The notes under the pieces were generated by a model. That model ran no database searches. It was given only the letters and a program-made list of their open reading frames with translations, and was not told where the DNA came from. From JAEXOD01 sp043805435 (GTDB taxonomy: Bacteria > Bacteroidota > Ignavibacteria > Ignavibacteriales > Melioribacteraceae): DNA of 64,000 nucleotides. The DNA lies in the NCBI GenBank assembly GCA_043805435.1, contig JAZDHY010000051.1, forward strand, positions 62,001 through 126,000, read 5' to 3'. Below are positions 44,075-52,998 of this stretch, one piece after another. A program made the position numbers and the translations under genes. The number at the start of each line of letters is the position of its first letter. The stretch's first letter is position 1.

Positions 44075-46102
44075 ATGAAAATTAGATGTTTTCTTTTGTT
44101 TTTATTTTTTGTTGTTAAGCTAAATTATGCTCAAACTTATCAGTCAATAGATAAGTTAGTTGATATTTCGATTAAAAATAAGATAACCCCCAGTGTTAAT
44201 GTAATAATTGGTAATAGCAAAAATATTGTTTACCAAAAAGCTTATGGCACCTATACTTATGATGACAATTCAACCACTGTTGATGAAAACAGCCTATACG
44301 ATTTAGCATCATTAACTAAAGTTTTTGCTACTACAATGTGCATTATGAAACTTGTTGATGATAATAAAATAAATATTGAAGATGTTGTAGTTAAATATTT
44401 GCCAAAATTTGCCTCCAGCGGAAAGGACGATATTAAGCTAAAAAATTTACTGCTGCACAATAGTGGTCTCCCTTCCTATTACACCCCTTTAAAAAATCAA
44501 TCTCCTTCATCAATAATAGACTCAATTTTTACCCTTAAAAAAGCATATTCAACCGGCAGTCAAATGGTTTACAGCTGCTTAAACTTTGTAACCTTAATGA
44601 AAGTTGTTGAGGCTGTAACAGGAAAGCAGATGTATGAGTTCTATAATGAAAATATTCTAACTCCACTTAAAATGTCTAATTCTTATTTTGTTCCTACAGC
44701 AGAAATTAAAAATAAATGTGTTCCAACCACTCCCCAATTGCAAGGAGACGTTCATGATCCTTTAGCCTTTGGTCTAAAAGGATTGTCCGGCAATGCAGGT
44801 TTATTTTCAAATACGCACGATCTAGCTATCATTTGTCAAATGATGTTAAATAATGGTGTTTATGAAAATACTAGAATATTTAAGGAAGAAACAGTAAAGT
44901 TATTTACGCATCAATGGGATTCAAGTAGTTCCAGGGCCTTAGGCTGGGATACAAACACTTTTTTTAATACATCCGCAGGGCCTTTATTTTCCGCTTCTAC
45001 CTTTGGACATACCGGTTATACAGGAACGTCTGTTTGGATAGATCCTGTTAGAAAATATTTTGTTGTTTTACTAACAAATAGAGTTTATCCCGACGATCAT
45101 GCAGTTGTATCCGACTTAAGAATTAAATTACATAATTTAGCCATAATGGAACTGGAAAATATACCACCACAACCCAAGTTGGATTTTTTAGGTTTTACAG
45201 ATAATAAACTTGCTGTATTTTTTAACGTTAACAACCAATTTATTAATGTTGATAAATCGGACTTATTTTATAAAACTAAAGATAATTATATTTTTTGTGA
45301 TTCATTAAAATTAAGCTCTAACAATTATATCTTTAATAATTTAGAGATAAACGATACGGAATTAATAGAAGTAAAATTATTAAATAACATAAATAAAAAT
45401 ATAAGTACTTTTTCCGATATTTATGGATGCCGTGGGAAAAATGCCGAGTTGTTGATAATTGATGCTTGCACGGCCGAATCAACTCCGCAAAGGCCGTTAA
45501 ATCTGACGGCTATGGAATTTTACAATAATCTGCCTCATAATCTTTGTTTTGAAAGTTGCAGTATTGATTTTTTGATTGAAAACAATTTGGAATTAAATAA
45601 ATATAAATATTTAATTATTTATTCATCTGAAGAAGCTTATTTGACTTTCTTTAAGAATCAAGATTTTATTAATAAAATTTCAGAGTATGTAAAAAATGGC
45701 GGTAATTTATTTTTTTCCGGCTCTGAATTTGGCTGGTATCTCGGAAGAAACGAAAGTGGTGAAGAACTTAATCAAGTTTTTGGCAATTTATTTAGTGCCA
45801 AATTTAAGAAAGATAATTCTGCAGAAGAAAAAATCATTGGAGATTCCACCTCAATATTTAATGGTTTAAATTTTACAATTGGAAATAAAGATGCAATTTA
45901 CACTATTGATTCACCGGATGAAATTATTCCAATTAATAACTCGGTTTCCGCTTTGCTCTATAAAAACAACAATTGCGCAGGTTTGTATTATTCAAATAAT
46001 AAAGGAAAGGTTGTATATTTTTCCTTTCCTTTTGAAACAATTGTTGAATCATCAGTAAAAAAAGATATTATGAATAGAATTTTTGACTTTTTTAATAATT
46101 AA
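44075..46102 (+). CDS. Exported class C beta-lactamase-fold serine hydrolase with extra C-terminal domain
   Basis: A 675-residue protein with a signal peptide (to about residue 20). Residues about 25-350 are a serine hydrolase of the class C beta-lactamase/DD-peptidase fold: catalytic Ser79-x-x-Lys82 in LASLTK, Tyr166 in YSCLNF (a variant of the usual YxN) and His312 in GHTGYTG in place of KTG. Residues about 350-430 are a linker domain. Residues about 455-675 resemble a glutamine-amidotransferase/ThuA-like alpha-beta domain (ELLIIDACTAE, KYLIIYSSEEAYL, GGNLFFSGSEFGW). No T9SS tail is present. It is 15 bases upstream of the C39-like gene and probably co-transcribed. The substrate is unknown. 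Confidence 0.8.
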   Translation: MKIRCFLLFLFFVVKLNYAQTYQSIDKLVDISIKNKITPSVNVIIGNSKNIVYQKAYGTYTYDDNSTTVDENSLYDLASLTKVFATTMCIMKLVDDNKINIEDVVVKYLPKFASSGKDDIKLKNLLLHNSGLPSYYTPLKNQSPSSIIDSIFTLKKAYSTGSQMVYSCLNFVTLMKVVEAVTGKQMYEFYNENILTPLKMSNSYFVPTAEIKNKCVPTTPQLQGDVHDPLAFGLKGLSGNAGLFSNTHDLAIICQMMLNNGVYENTRIFKEETVKLFTHQWDSSSSRALGWDTNTFFNTSAGPLFSASTFGHTGYTGTSVWIDPVRKYFVVLLTNRVYPDDHAVVSDLRIKLHNLAIMELENIPPQPKLDFLGFTDNKLAVFFNVNNQFINVDKSDLFYKTKDNYIFCDSLKLSSNNYIFNNLEINDTELIEVKLLNNINKNISTFSDIYGCRGKNAELLIIDACTAESTPQRPLNLTAMEFYNNLPHNLCFESCSIDFLIENNLELNKYKYLIIYSSEEAYLTFFKNQDFINKISEYVKNGGNLFFSGSEFGWYLGRNESGEELNQVFGNLFSAKFKKDNSAEEKIIGDSTSIFNGLNFTIGNKDAIYTIDSPDEIIPINNSVSALLYKNNNCAGLYYSNNKGKVVYFSFPFETIVESSVKKDIMNRIFDFFNN

Positions 46103-46117
46103 TAAGGAATGATTACG

Positions 46118-48517
46118 ATGTTTAAACGCTCTTTTATTTTTAAATTTACCGCCATATTTATTTTATGTGCTTTAAGTACTAAGGCGCAAACCACAAATAA
46201 TAAAGTCAGTATAAGTTCGGCAACATATACAAATAATGGTATAGTTTTTACTAATGAAAAAAAAGATGCTATTTTTATTATGGAAAATTCTTCGATAATA
46301 AATAAAATAAGCGGACTTGGAGTTGGATATTATTTTAATGTTTCCGATAAACAAAACAAAATCGGATTTAAATTAATTAAGGAATCAGGTTTACAAATCC
46401 CATGTTATTATGATTTATCCACTAATATAACAATTTTGTTAAACACACCTGTTGAATCATCAGGACAGGTATTTATAAATTCAAACGGTACAATTGTTTA
46501 TACTATTGGTACTGAATTAAATATTTTGAAAAATAATATCTTGGAAAAAGTAAATTTGGGATATTATGCTAATTTAACACCTATCTCGAATAATGATTTA
46601 TATGTATCTTTTAACGATAATAACGATCAAATATGGATTTATGATTTAGAATTAAAAAGCAAGTATAAATTAACTACCGATTTGAAAGGGTATTTTAATC
46701 CAAAATTTTCCAACGATTCAAAATATTTACTCTATCAAGCATTAAACGGAGAAATATTTATATACAATATCGAATCAAAAACTACAAATTCAATTGGTAT
46801 AGGGTTTTCACCAAACTGGGCAAAAAACACCAATAATATTGTTTATTATAAAACTGAAATAAAAAATGAGGAGTTGATAAATTCCGATATTTATATTTAT
46901 GATATAATCCTAAATAATTCAAATAACATCACTAACACATCAAATAAATATGAAATTGATCCATCTTTTAATTCAGATGATACAAAATTAATTTATTCGA
47001 CTCTTAATCAACAAATCATTAATGAATCGGTTTTTTCTGAAAATAAATTAATAACACCAAATGTTATAAACATTTCAACAAATGTTCAGGAGAGCCAAAT
47101 AAATTACAAATTTATTAGCCAAAGCAAATTATCATTAAATATTCCATATGTACATCAAGTTTACGATGTTCCTGATTGGCATAGCGGTTATTCATCATGT
47201 GCTCCGGCAACTGCAGCAATGCTTATTGCTTTTTATGGAGTTGTTCCTCCTTGGAGTGTTACATGTTCATCTCCTTTCAGTCATTATAATAATTATGGTC
47301 GTTATATTTGTGAAAGATATCGTTATAGACAAGTTGATTATAATTATACTCACGAAGATCCGGGTGGTTCTTTAGCAATGGGTGGTTATGGTTATATGTG
47401 GCATTCAGGCTCCCCTTATTCAAATATGGCAAACTATTATCGTTATCACGGTATTGCTTCAACTCAAACCGATTCACCTCCTCATTCCGAAGCTTTAACT
47501 GAAATTCAAAATAGTTTACCTTATTCTATGTGTGTAGGTTTAACCAGCTCCGGACATTTAATTCTTGCTCATGGTCTTGGGAACGAAATGCATACTTTAG
47601 TATTTCATGATCCATATGGTGATAAAAACGGAACTAGTTACCCTGCCTATAACGGTCAATATGCAAAATACGACTGGCCCGGATACAACAATGGCTACGA
47701 GAATTTAAATACCGTTTGGTGGTGTATTAAAACTAAATATAATCTTCCTGCACCCGAAGCCGATACTTTAGTGGACGATATGGAATATGCCACCGGTTTT
47801 TATTTGCACAACAAATACCCTGCTTCAATGCTAAATTGGTCCGATAAACGACTGGACGGGTATAATGGTCATTTTTGGTACACTACCACCAATTCAACAT
47901 TATATACTGATGTTGCTTATGCAAAATGGACACCAACATTAACTAAAACCGGATTGTATGATGTGCAAGTTTATATTCCTTACAGTACATGCAAAAACGC
48001 AATTTATAAAATATATGGCAAAGAAGGTTTAAAAGTTGTTAATGTTGATCAATCTGCTTATACCGGTCAATGGGTATCGTTGGGAAATTTTGTTTTTACT
48101 AATGATAATACCGGTTATCTGCGTTTAGGTGATGCCTCCGATTCTGCCGGGGTTCAAATTGTATTTGACGCTGCAAGATGGGTTTATATAGATTCCACAA
48201 CAAGCGGCGTTAACGATAATGAAATAAATATGTTAAATAGTTTTTATGTAAACCAAAACTATCCCAATCCATTTAATCCATCTACTTCAATTTCTTACGG
48301 TGTACCTTCTTCGGGTCAAATACGTATTCAAATGTTTAACGAACTTGGGGAATTAATTAAAATAATTAAGGATGCAAATATTTCTAAAGGAACTTATACT
48401 GAAGTTATTAATCTAAATAATTCGTCTAGCGGGCATTTATTTATTAATATAGTTTTTACTAACGACAAAAGCGGTATAACAACATCTAAAACAATTAAAG
48501 CAATGTATTTAAAATAA
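46118..48517 (+). CDS. Secreted C39-like cysteine peptidase with propeller-like repeats, golvesin-like domain and T9SS tail
   Basis: I choose the ATG at 46118 (799 residues) because AAGGA lies 9 bases upstream of it, too close to the in-frame ATG at 46109. After a signal peptide (ending STKAQ) come TolB/PD40-like repeats (residues about 45-320, KFSNDSKYLLYQALNGEIFI). A C39-like papain-fold peptidase follows, with Cys361 (SSCAPATAAM), His480 (SGHLILAHG) and Asp498 (FHDPYGD). A golvesin C-terminal-like beta domain is next (about 555-690, ending FDAARWVYID). The end is a T9SS sorting domain (NYPNPFNPSTSISYGV). It probably acts outside the cell on protein or peptide; the bacteriocin-leader role of classical C39 is unlikely because no ABC transporter is fused. 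Confidence 0.82.
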   Translation: MFKRSFIFKFTAIFILCALSTKAQTTNNKVSISSATYTNNGIVFTNEKKDAIFIMENSSIINKISGLGVGYYFNVSDKQNKIGFKLIKESGLQIPCYYDLSTNITILLNTPVESSGQVFINSNGTIVYTIGTELNILKNNILEKVNLGYYANLTPISNNDLYVSFNDNNDQIWIYDLELKSKYKLTTDLKGYFNPKFSNDSKYLLYQALNGEIFIYNIESKTTNSIGIGFSPNWAKNTNNIVYYKTEIKNEELINSDIYIYDIILNNSNNITNTSNKYEIDPSFNSDDTKLIYSTLNQQIINESVFSENKLITPNVINISTNVQESQINYKFISQSKLSLNIPYVHQVYDVPDWHSGYSSCAPATAAMLIAFYGVVPPWSVTCSSPFSHYNNYGRYICERYRYRQVDYNYTHEDPGGSLAMGGYGYMWHSGSPYSNMANYYRYHGIASTQTDSPPHSEALTEIQNSLPYSMCVGLTSSGHLILAHGLGNEMHTLVFHDPYGDKNGTSYPAYNGQYAKYDWPGYNNGYENLNTVWWCIKTKYNLPAPEADTLVDDMEYATGFYLHNKYPASMLNWSDKRLDGYNGHFWYTTTNSTLYTDVAYAKWTPTLTKTGLYDVQVYIPYSTCKNAIYKIYGKEGLKVVNVDQSAYTGQWVSLGNFVFTNDNTGYLRLGDASDSAGVQIVFDAARWVYIDSTTSGVNDNEINMLNSFYVNQNYPNPFNPSTSISYGVPSSGQIRIQMFNELGELIKIIKDANISKGTYTEVINLNNSSSGHLFINIVFTNDKSGITTSKTIKAMYLK

Positions 48518-48822
48518 TTTTTTTTAGTCGAGCTGGAGGCATGAAACTATTTTTCATGCCGCTTCTCGCACAGATCCGTACGAACCTTATCCGCTTTTCT
48601 TTACTCAAAAAAAAACTATATCTATCACCTCAGTTGGAACAAACTAAACTAATAACACAACAACTCAAGGTTAACAATTATTGCCATTTTTTTCTCATAT
48701 AAGAATTATCAGTGATTTTGCATTAGATATTATTATATTCTGTAATCTCTATCATTAATAAAAATTTAATTGCATTAATTATATACATATAAATAAAATT
48801 ACTTTGGGCAAAATAATTTAAC

Positions 48823-48854
48823 AATAATATTCTTCAACTCAGGCCTAAAGGCCA
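48823..48854 (+). repeat. Direct repeat, copy A
   Basis: The 32-base segment that starts AATAATATTCTTCAACTCAG recurs at 49091-49122 with one difference (C to T in the palindrome). It overlaps the left end of the composite element. Confidence 0.8.
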
Positions 48855-49020
48855 GATAATTTGATTATAATTCCTCATGTCCTAAAGGACGTGGTTATTT
48901 AAAATCCTTATAACTCATTATAAAAATACTAATTATGTTATTATCTATCCCCGTTTAAATAACCACAGCATTCATGCTGGGGGCTAACGAAACAAATATA
49001 ACGGGCTTCAGCCCTGAGTT
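48837..49020. repeat. Composite REP-like inverted-repeat element
   Basis: The outer ends AACTCAGGCCTAAAGGCC (48837-48854) and GGGCTTCAGCCCTGAGTT (49003-49020) are inverted copies with 3 differences in 18. Inside, GTGGTTATTTAAA (48891-48903) and TTTAAATAACCAC (48954-48966) are perfect inverted copies. Four small hairpins sit between: GGCC-TAAA-GGCC, GTCC-TAAA-GGAC, AGCAT-TC-ATGCT and GGGCT-TC-AGCCC. The symmetry suggests two REP units head to head. Confidence 0.7.
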
Positions 49021-49090
49021 TTTTCTTTACTTATTGGCTTAGGTGATTAAAAATACCAATGCTATTACTTTCTACTTCAAAATTTGGGAT

Positions 49091-49122
49091 AATAATATTC
49101 TTCAACTCAGGCTTAAAGGCCA
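49091..49122 (+). repeat. Direct repeat, copy B (degenerate REP-like unit)
   Basis: It matches copy A at 31 of 32 bases. The sequence to its right (TTCCTAAACAGACTGCG) is a decayed version of the second hairpin of the composite element, so this looks like an eroded second insertion. Confidence 0.75.
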
Positions 49123-49202
49123 TGCAGTGTAGTTTTTATTCTTCACTTCCTAAACAGACTGCGTTAAAATTTAATAATAGCAGCAATTTGATAAAATATG
49201 TG

Positions 49203-49219
49203 GTACGGCTCTGTCGTAC
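49203..49219. repeat. Short palindrome GTACG...CGTAC
   Basis: A 5-bp stem with a GCTCTGT loop inside the palindrome-rich region; probably another REP-like remnant. It is too short to assign more. Confidence 0.45.
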
Positions 49220-49381
49220 TTGGGATTGTTAGTGATGCACTTGGTTACAAACAGGGTGCTTCTCCAAAGTGCTTAAGAGTAATAAATAAACGTTAAGGCC
49301 TTGTATTATTATATGTTATAAGATATAAAATAATCCAGAAGGGATGAAATTATTATAGCAAAAACAGGAAAAAAGACGCAA

Positions 49382-49394
49382 AACCCTGAAAGGG
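49382..49394. repeat. Short palindrome ACCCT-GAA-AGGGT
   Basis: A 5-bp perfect stem with a GAA loop followed by GACATT. The CCCTGAAAGGGTGACAT wording resembles common interspersed repeats of Bacteroidota-type genomes; this comparison is from memory. Confidence 0.45.
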
Positions 49395-49565
49395 TGACAT
49401 TGTTTTTGTTATCAAAATGGCCTTTTTTTACCCAAATTTTAATACGGTTTGTTTAACTTTAAAGGCCATGAAATATTTGTATTAAAAAACCCAATTGCAA
49501 TATTCCCAAATAACTGTTTTTCTAACTATCTTGTTATCTGTTTGGTTTGAGCATACAGGAAACAA

Positions 49566-49596
49566 ATAAAAAAACCCCGCTTCGGTAAGCGGGGTT
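49566..49596 (-). terminator. Rho-independent terminator of tRNA-Phe
   Basis: A perfect 10-bp GC-rich stem AACCCCGCTT / AAGCGGGGTT with a 4-base loop, followed on the minus strand by a run of T (plus-strand A from 49568 to 49574). It lies 12 bases after the tRNA 3' end. Confidence 0.9.
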
Positions 49597-49608
49597 AAGT
49601 GTGTTACG

Positions 49609-49681
49609 TGGGCAGAGACGGAATCGAACCGCCGACACAAGGATTTTCAGTCCTTTGCTCTACCGACTGAGCTATCTGCCC
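49609..49681 (-). tRNA. tRNA-Phe (anticodon GAA)
   Basis: Read leftwards, the sequence folds into a full cloverleaf: a 7-bp acceptor GGGCAGA/TCTGCCC, D arm GCTC/GAGC, anticodon stem AAGGA/TCCTT with loop CTGAAAA (anticodon GAA), and a T arm with TTCGATT. The discriminator is A. The 3' CCA is not encoded (CGT follows), so it must be added after transcription. Confidence 0.97.
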
Positions 49682-49773
49682 TAAAAAACGTCTCTAAAAT
49701 TACTACTTTTTTTTAATTTTTCCAAACGTTTTTTACATTATTTTTTAATATTTAGCATTATTTTTTATTTTTT

Positions 49774-50706
49774 TTACATTACAAGTGCCATTACGGCTTT
49801 TTGTACATGTAATCTGTTTTCTGCTTCATCAAAAATAACAGAATTTGGAGAATCGCAAACTTCATTTACAACTTCGTCTCCCCTATGTGCAGGTAAACAA
49901 TGCATAAAAATATAATCCGATTTAGCATTTTTTACTAATTCCGGGTTAACCTGGTATTTCATAAATTTCTTTTTGCGTTCCAAAGCTTCAGCTTCTTGAC
50001 CCATACTTGCCCAAACGTCGGTATAAACAACATCGGCATCTTTAACAGCTTCAATTGGGTCTTCGGTTATTACAACTTTACTTCCCATATATTTAGCATT
50101 AGCCAATGCATCGTTAACAATGCTCTCTTGAGGTTTATAACCGCTTGGAGATGAAATATAAACATCCATTCCAACTTTAGAACAACCGTTTAATATACTG
50201 TGCGCCATATTGTTGCCATCGCCAATATAAGCAAATTTTAAACCGCGTAAAACTCTTCTTTTTTCAAGTATTGTAAATAAATCGGTTAAAACCTGGCAAG
50301 GGTGTAATAAATCGGTTAAACCGTTAATAACTGGAATTGAAGCGTATTTTGCCAATTCTACAACATCTGAATGAGCAAAAGTCCTAATCATAATTCCGCT
50401 TAAATATCTTGAAAGTACTTTTGCTGTATCGGAAACCGATTCACTTTTACCAAGCTGCAAATCATTTGGCCCAAAATACATACCAATACCGCCAAGTTGA
50501 TAAATACCGGTTTCAAAAGAAATTCTGGTACGTGTTGATGGTTTTGTAAAAATCATACCAAGAGTTTTACCCTCTAAAACCTTATGAGGTCTTCCTATAT
50601 ATAGATCTTCTTTTAATGTTTTTGCAACATCAAATATTTCGTAAATTTCTTCAATAGTCAAATCATTAATGGAAATTAAATCTTTCCCTTTCATGTTTAT
50701 AGCCAT
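49774..50706 (-). CDS. argF: Ornithine carbamoyltransferase
   Basis: A 310-residue carbamoyltransferase that makes citrulline from ornithine and carbamoyl phosphate, or the reverse in catabolism. Carbamoyl-phosphate residues are in KPSTRTRISFE (residues 55-65) and in LLHPCQVLTD. The ornithine-specific loop is DVWASMGQE and the catalytic motif is FMHCLPAHRGDEV, both of the ornithine type rather than aspartate or N-acetylornithine type. AGGAG precedes the ATG. It follows carbamate kinase by 11 bases. That pairing suggests carbamoyl-phosphate breakdown or supply, but the direction cannot be read from sequence. Confidence 0.92.
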   Translation of the reverse strand: MAINMKGKDLISINDLTIEEIYEIFDVAKTLKEDLYIGRPHKVLEGKTLGMIFTKPSTRTRISFETGIYQLGGIGMYFGPNDLQLGKSESVSDTAKVLSRYLSGIMIRTFAHSDVVELAKYASIPVINGLTDLLHPCQVLTDLFTILEKRRVLRGLKFAYIGDGNNMAHSILNGCSKVGMDVYISSPSGYKPQESIVNDALANAKYMGSKVVITEDPIEAVKDADVVYTDVWASMGQEAEALERKKKFMKYQVNPELVKNAKSDYIFMHCLPAHRGDEVVNEVCDSPNSVIFDEAENRLHVQKAVMALVM

Positions 50707-50717
50707 AAAAAGAACTC

Positions 50718-51668
50718 CTAATTTTTATTTTGAATAATATGAGTACCACAATTAATATTTGTAAGCTGTTTGGCTTCGGTAATGATAGTTTCTTTACCGC
50801 CATTTTCAACAAAATTAATTGCAGCAGTTATTTTTGGCCCCATACTTCCCGATGCAAACTGGCCTTCGGCATAATATTTTTTTGCCTCGTCAAGGGTTAC
50901 ATAATCTAATTTTTGCTGATCTTTTGTATTAAAATTAATATATGCATAAGGTACATCAGTTAAAATAATAAAGGCATCGGCACCAATTTCGCGGGCCAAT
51001 AAAGCACTTGCCAAATCTTTATCAATAACAGCTTCAATACCCTGCAAATATTTATTTTCGTCTAAATAAACCGGTACACCACCGCCGCCGGCAGCAATAA
51101 CAATATTTCCTTTTCGGGTTAAATCTTTTATAATTTTTTTATTAACAATATCTAACGGCTTAGGTGAAGCAACTACTCTTCTCCATCCCCTTTTTCTAGG
51201 ATCTTCCTTAAAAACAAAACCATTCGACTTGGTTAATAAATCAGCTTCTTCTTTTAAATAATAAGCACCAACCGGTTTGGTAGGTACTTCAAATGCTTTA
51301 TCATTTATATCAACTAATACTTGAGAAACCAACGTAACAACATTTTTTTTAATTTTATACTCTGTTAAAATGTTTTTCATCTGTCTTTCAATCATGTAGC
51401 CAATTCCACCTTGGGAATCGGCTACACAAATATCTAACGGCATTTTAGCAATTTTATATAAGTTATATCCGGCATCATTACGAAGCAAAATATTTCCTAC
51501 TTGCGGACCGTTACCATGGGTAATAACAATATCGTAACCTTCGTTAATTAAACCCAACAAATTTAAACATGTATCGTAAGTATTTTTTTCTTGCTGTTGT
51601 ATTGTACCTGTTTCATCTCCGCGTAAAATAGCATTTCCGCCAAATGCAACAACAGCTAATTTTTTCAT
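50718..51668 (-). CDS. arcC: Carbamate kinase
   Basis: A 316-residue carbamate kinase that interconverts carbamoyl phosphate + ADP with carbamate + ATP. It shows VVAFGGNAILRGDETGT at the start, THGNGPQVGNILLRND (substrate loop), PTKPVGAYY, DPRKRGWRRVVASPKP and AAGGGGVPV, all family hallmarks. The ATG overlaps the upstream COG2403-type gene (ATGA) and argF follows after 11 bases. The length is normal. Confidence 0.94.
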   Translation of the reverse strand: MKKLAVVAFGGNAILRGDETGTIQQQEKNTYDTCLNLLGLINEGYDIVITHGNGPQVGNILLRNDAGYNLYKIAKMPLDICVADSQGGIGYMIERQMKNILTEYKIKKNVVTLVSQVLVDINDKAFEVPTKPVGAYYLKEEADLLTKSNGFVFKEDPRKRGWRRVVASPKPLDIVNKKIIKDLTRKGNIVIAAGGGGVPVYLDENKYLQGIEAVIDKDLASALLAREIGADAFIILTDVPYAYINFNTKDQQKLDYVTLDEAKKYYAEGQFASGSMGPKITAAINFVENGGKETIITEAKQLTNINCGTHIIQNKN

Positions 51669-52984
51669 AAAATTCCTTTTAATTTTAAAACAGATTCAAG
51701 AGTATCGTTGCCAATTTCTTGAAGTTCGTAATTAACACGCGTTGAAGGTTTATTAATTTTTAAGATTCTTCCTAAATCAATTGGAGTACCAATTACAACA
51801 GAATCGCAATCCGTATTATTAATTGTTTCTTCTAAATCTTTCATTTGTTGGTCGCCGTAACCCATTGCAGGTAATAAAACGCCAATATTTGGATATTTAA
51901 CAAATGTTTGGCTAATTGTACCAACCGTAAATGGTCTTGGATCTACTAATTCGGAAGCACCCAATTTTTCGGCAGCAACAGTACCGGCACCAAATTTCAT
52001 TTCACCGTGTGTTAATGTTGGACCGTCTTCAACCACAAGTACACGCTTACCACGGATAATTTCCGGATAATCAACTACTATTGGAGAAGCGGCTTCAATT
52101 ATAACTGCATTTGGATTAACAGCTTGTACATTCCTTCTAACGGTCAATATACTTTCAGGTGATGCTGAATCTATTTTATTAATAACAACAGCATCAGCCA
52201 TACGCATCGAAGTATTTCCGGGGTAATAACTCATCTCATGACCCGGTCTATGCGGATCAACTACTGTAAAAGTAACATCAGCTTCATAAAACGACATATC
52301 GTTATTTCCGCCATCCCATAAAATAATATCAGCTTCTTTTTCAGCTTCTCTTAAAATAGCTTCATAATCAACACCGGAATAAATAATACCACCTAAAGCT
52401 ATATGTGGTTCATATTCTTCAATTTCTTCAATTGTACATTTGTGTATTATTAAATCTTCTAAAGTTGCATATCTTTGTACTTTTTGCGCAACTAAATCGC
52501 CGTAAGGCATAGGATGGCGTATAGCAACAACCTTTTTACCTGCTGCGGTTAATAATTTTACAAGTTTTCGCGATGTTTGCGATTTTCCGCAACCGGTACG
52601 TACTGCAAGAACAGCAATTACAGGTTTTGTACTTTTAACCATTGTTTCTTTTCCGCCCATTAATCTAAATGATATTCCCGCAGCATTTACAATAGATGCT
52701 TTTGTCATAACATAATTAAACGGCACATCAGAATATGCAAATACAACTTCATCAACTTTAAATTCTTCTATTAATTCTTCTAACTTACATTCTTCATAAA
52801 TTTTAATTCCGTTTGGATATAATTTACCTGCTAATTCTGCAGGGTAAACTCTGCCGTCAATATTTGGAATTTGTGTTGCAGTAAAAGCAACAACATTATA
52901 ATCTGCATTATCGCGAAAGTAAACATTAAAATTATGAAAATCTCTTCCCGCTGCACCCATTATTAATACATTTTTCTTCGTCAT
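51665..52984 (-). CDS. COG2403-type P-loop protein (cyclic 2,3-diphosphoglycerate synthetase-like)
   Basis: A 439-residue protein. The N-terminal 120 residues are Rossmann-like (NVLIMGAAGRDFHNFNVYFR), and the P-loop VRTGCGKSQTSRKL begins near residue 128. DVTFTVVDPHRPGHEMSYYPG and AVVINKID (NKxD-like) come later. This is the family annotated as cyclic 2,3-diphosphoglycerate synthetase in thermophilic methanogens, or as a predicted GTPase (COG2403) elsewhere. In a mesophilic-looking bacterium the diphosphoglycerate role is doubtful. The ATGA overlap with carbamate kinase, and argF after it, points to a job in carbamoyl-phosphate or amino-acid metabolism. TAGGAG precedes the ATG. Confidence 0.8.
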   Translation of the reverse strand: MTKKNVLIMGAAGRDFHNFNVYFRDNADYNVVAFTATQIPNIDGRVYPAELAGKLYPNGIKIYEECKLEELIEEFKVDEVVFAYSDVPFNYVMTKASIVNAAGISFRLMGGKETMVKSTKPVIAVLAVRTGCGKSQTSRKLVKLLTAAGKKVVAIRHPMPYGDLVAQKVQRYATLEDLIIHKCTIEEIEEYEPHIALGGIIYSGVDYEAILREAEKEADIILWDGGNNDMSFYEADVTFTVVDPHRPGHEMSYYPGNTSMRMADAVVINKIDSASPESILTVRRNVQAVNPNAVIIEAASPIVVDYPEIIRGKRVLVVEDGPTLTHGEMKFGAGTVAAEKLGASELVDPRPFTVGTISQTFVKYPNIGVLLPAMGYGDQQMKDLEETINNTDCDSVVIGTPIDLGRILKINKPSTRVNYELQEIGNDTLESVLKLKGIL

Positions 52985-52998
52985 TTTTATTTCTCCTA

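Larger units (their letters stand above)
48518..49565. other. Non-coding, palindrome-rich intergenic region
   Basis: About one kilobase with no open frame that looks coding. It holds many short perfect or near-perfect hairpins. Those I can place are GGCATGAAA/TTTCATGCC at 48538-48560, the composite element at 48837-49020, GTACG/CGTAC at 49203-49219 and ACCCT/AGGGT at 49382-49394. The style is that of REP-like sequences mobilised by Y1 (RAYT) transposases, although no transposase gene is in the window. Confidence 0.7.

Noticed and set aside
48531..48600. Possible group II intron remnant (hairpin followed on the minus strand by GTACGGATCTGTGCGAGAAG)
   Set aside because: The wording is reminiscent of intron RNA domains, but no reverse transcriptase, domain V or intron boundary is visible; a REP-like palindrome explains the hairpin as well.
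48823..49122. CRISPR array
   Set aside because: There are only two copies of the 32-base repeat, the spacing is 236 bases, and no cas gene is present.
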